DNA of 64,000 bases. Origin: Halorussus vallis. Lineage in GTDB: Archaea; Halobacteriota; Halobacteria; Halobacteriales; Haladaptataceae. This document shows, piece after piece, positions 62,748-64,000 of the stretch; position 1 is the first letter of the stretch, and every line of letters begins with the position of its first letter. The DNA lies in NCBI RefSeq assembly GCF_024138165.1, contig NZ_CP100002.1, positions 175,550 to 239,549 on the forward strand. The letters run 5' to 3'. The notes beneath the pieces are model-generated. The model ran no database searches. It worked only from the letters and a program-made list of their open reading frames with translations, and had not been told where the DNA came from. The position numbers were made by a program, and so were the translations under genes.

Positions 62748-64000
62748 ATGACTGACGACAACACCGACGATTTCGAGGAAGTGGAAGAGACGATCAGCCC
62801 GGAAGGCCCGGCGAGCGGCGTCGAACGGTCGGACTTCGTCGAGTACGGCATCGACGACCAGCCGCCACTCGGCGAGTCCATCCTGCTGGGGTTCCAGCAC
62901 TATCTGACGATGATCGGCGCGACGGTCGCCATCCCGCTCGCGCTCGCGGCGGCGCTCGGAATGTTCGAGGCCGCGCCCCAGCAGGTCGGGCGGCTCATCG
63001 GGACGTTCTTCGTCGTCTCGGGCATCACGACGCTGGCTCAGACGACCATCGGGAACCGCTACCCCATCGTGCAGGGCGGCACCTTCTCGATGTTGGCGCC
63101 CGCGCTCGCCATCATCGGCGTGCTCTCCACCCAGTCGGGGGTCGGCTGGCAGTTCATGCTGCGCGAACTGATGGGTGCGGTCATCGTGGCCGGCATAGTG
63201 GAGGTGCTCATCGGCTACTTCGGCGGGATGGGCGCGCTCAAACGGTACGTGAGTCCCATCGTCATCGCGCCGACCATCGCGCTCATCGGCCTGGCGCTGT
63301 TCAGCGCACCCCAGATCGCGAACCCGAACCTCTCGGCCCCGGGGACCGGCCAGAACTGGTGGCTGGTCGGGCTGACGCTCGTGCTCATCGTCGGGTTCTC
63401 CCAGTACCTCGACACCTACCACCGGACGTTCCGGCTCTACCCGGTGTTGCTCGGCATCAGCACCGCGTGGATCGTCGCGGCCGTCCTGTCGGTCGCCGGC
63501 GTCTACACCCAGGGTTCGGTCAGCTACGTCGACCTCTCGTCGGTCGCCAGCGCGTCGCTCATCCAGCCCATCTACCCCTTCCAGTGGGGGCTGCCCCGGT
63601 TCACGCCCGCGTTCGTCATCGGGATGGTGGCGGGGATGTTGGCGTCGGCCATCGAGAGCTTCGGCGACTACCACGCCGTCGCGCGGATGGCCGGTCGGGG
63701 CGCGCCGAGCAAGAAGCGCATCGACCACGGCATCGGCATGGAGGGCGTGGGGAACGTGCTCGCCGGCGTGATGGGCACGGGTAACGGCTCGACGTCCTAC
63801 ACCGAGAACGTCGGCGCTATCGGCATCACCGGCGTCGCCAGCCGCTACGTCGTCCAGATTGGCGCGATAGTGATGCTGGTCGCGGGGTACATCGGCTACG
63901 TCGGCCAACTGTTCGCGACCATCCCCGACCCCATCATCGGCGGACTCTACATCGCGATGTTCGGCCAAATCGCGGCGGTCGGCCTCTCACAACTACAGTT
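62748..64000 (+). CDS. NCS2-family xanthine/uracil permease, 3' end outside the window
   Basis: At least 417 residues are seen; the gene runs off the right edge. It begins MTDDNTDDFEEVEETISPEG, has GFQHYLTMIGATVAIPLALA, VQGGTFSM, and the motif YTENVGAIGITGVASR in which Glu replaces the Gln of the other copy. That Gln/Glu difference is known to matter for ligand choice in NCS2 families, so the two permeases may import different bases. An AAATTTAATG promoter-like run lies about 70 nt upstream. Confidence 0.93.
   Translation, partial: MTDDNTDDFEEVEETISPEGPASGVERSDFVEYGIDDQPPLGESILLGFQHYLTMIGATVAIPLALAAALGMFEAAPQQVGRLIGTFFVVSGITTLAQTTIGNRYPIVQGGTFSMLAPALAIIGVLSTQSGVGWQFMLRELMGAVIVAGIVEVLIGYFGGMGALKRYVSPIVIAPTIALIGLALFSAPQIANPNLSAPGTGQNWWLVGLTLVLIVGFSQYLDTYHRTFRLYPVLLGISTAWIVAAVLSVAGVYTQGSVSYVDLSSVASASLIQPIYPFQWGLPRFTPAFVIGMVAGMLASAIESFGDYHAVARMAGRGAPSKKRIDHGIGMEGVGNVLAGVMGTGNGSTSYTENVGAIGITGVASRYVVQIGAIVMLVAGYIGYVGQLFATIPDPIIGGLYIAMFGQIAAVGLSQLQ

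Overview
The window comes from a halophilic archaeon (class Halobacteria). The evidence is high GC, very acidic predicted proteins, Tat-type (twin-arginine) exports and lipoproteins, leaderless starts about 25 nt after a TATA box, many ATGA/GTGA gene overlaps, and haloarchaeal families such as DUF2270, halocyanin and the haloarchaeal glucose dehydrogenase type. A ParA partition gene beside an array of GTTAG repeats at the left edge suggests a plasmid, megaplasmid or integrated replicon. No rRNA, tRNA or CRISPR array was recognised.

Layout. (1) 1-2 kb: ParA, the start of its partner gene, and the repeat array. (2) 2-12.5 kb: a frameshifted copper nitrite reductase/halocyanin fusion, a truncated haemoglobin, two tandem DoxX proteins, then a sulfur-trafficking block. 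That block holds two rhodanese/metallo-beta-lactamase fusions, a TauE exporter with a 49-residue partner, a YeeE/YedE transporter split into two half-genes, TusA and a DsrE2-like protein. (3) 12.5-15.4 kb: DUF2270, a decayed IS200/IS605-like element, a lipoprotein and plasmid/provirus-type small genes. (4) 15.5-45.7 kb: the most interesting part, an island for amino-sugar polymers. It holds an IclR regulator, two Tat-exported GH18 chitinase-like enzymes, a creatininase-family amidohydrolase, NagZ (GH3), NamZ (GH171/DUF1343), an AmiE-like serine hydrolase, a Tat-exported AmpD-like amidase, a HAD phosphatase, a GNAT/AnmK pair, an SDR, a complete oligopeptide-type ABC importer, a mandelate-racemase-group enzyme, a PIG-L deacetylase, a GATase-like protein, two unusual TIM-barrel-like proteins with CxCxxC motifs, a SelA/DgaE-like PLP enzyme, glucose dehydrogenase and RidA. 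(5) 46.5-64 kb: a molybdenum-hydroxylase region with MoeA, MFS, family III CoA-transferase, XdhC, xanthine-dehydrogenase-type small, large and FAD subunits, CoxG, a cyclase-family hydrolase, two NCS2 purine/uracil-type permeases, a frameshifted zinc alcohol dehydrogenase, OsmC and a CocE/NonD hydrolase.

How region 4 may work (inference). Exported chitinases and amidase cut chitin and/or bacterial peptidoglycan outside the cell. The ABC importer brings in fragments. NamZ, NagZ and the AmiE-like enzyme, all without visible signal peptides, finish the digestion inside. PIG-L deacetylase, glucose dehydrogenase, the SelA/DgaE-like lyase and RidA could then carry glucosamine through glucosaminate to 2-keto-3-deoxygluconate, the usual haloarchaeal entry to the semiphosphorylative Entner-Doudoroff route. 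This would be a peptidoglycan-eating programme in an archaeon that has no peptidoglycan of its own.
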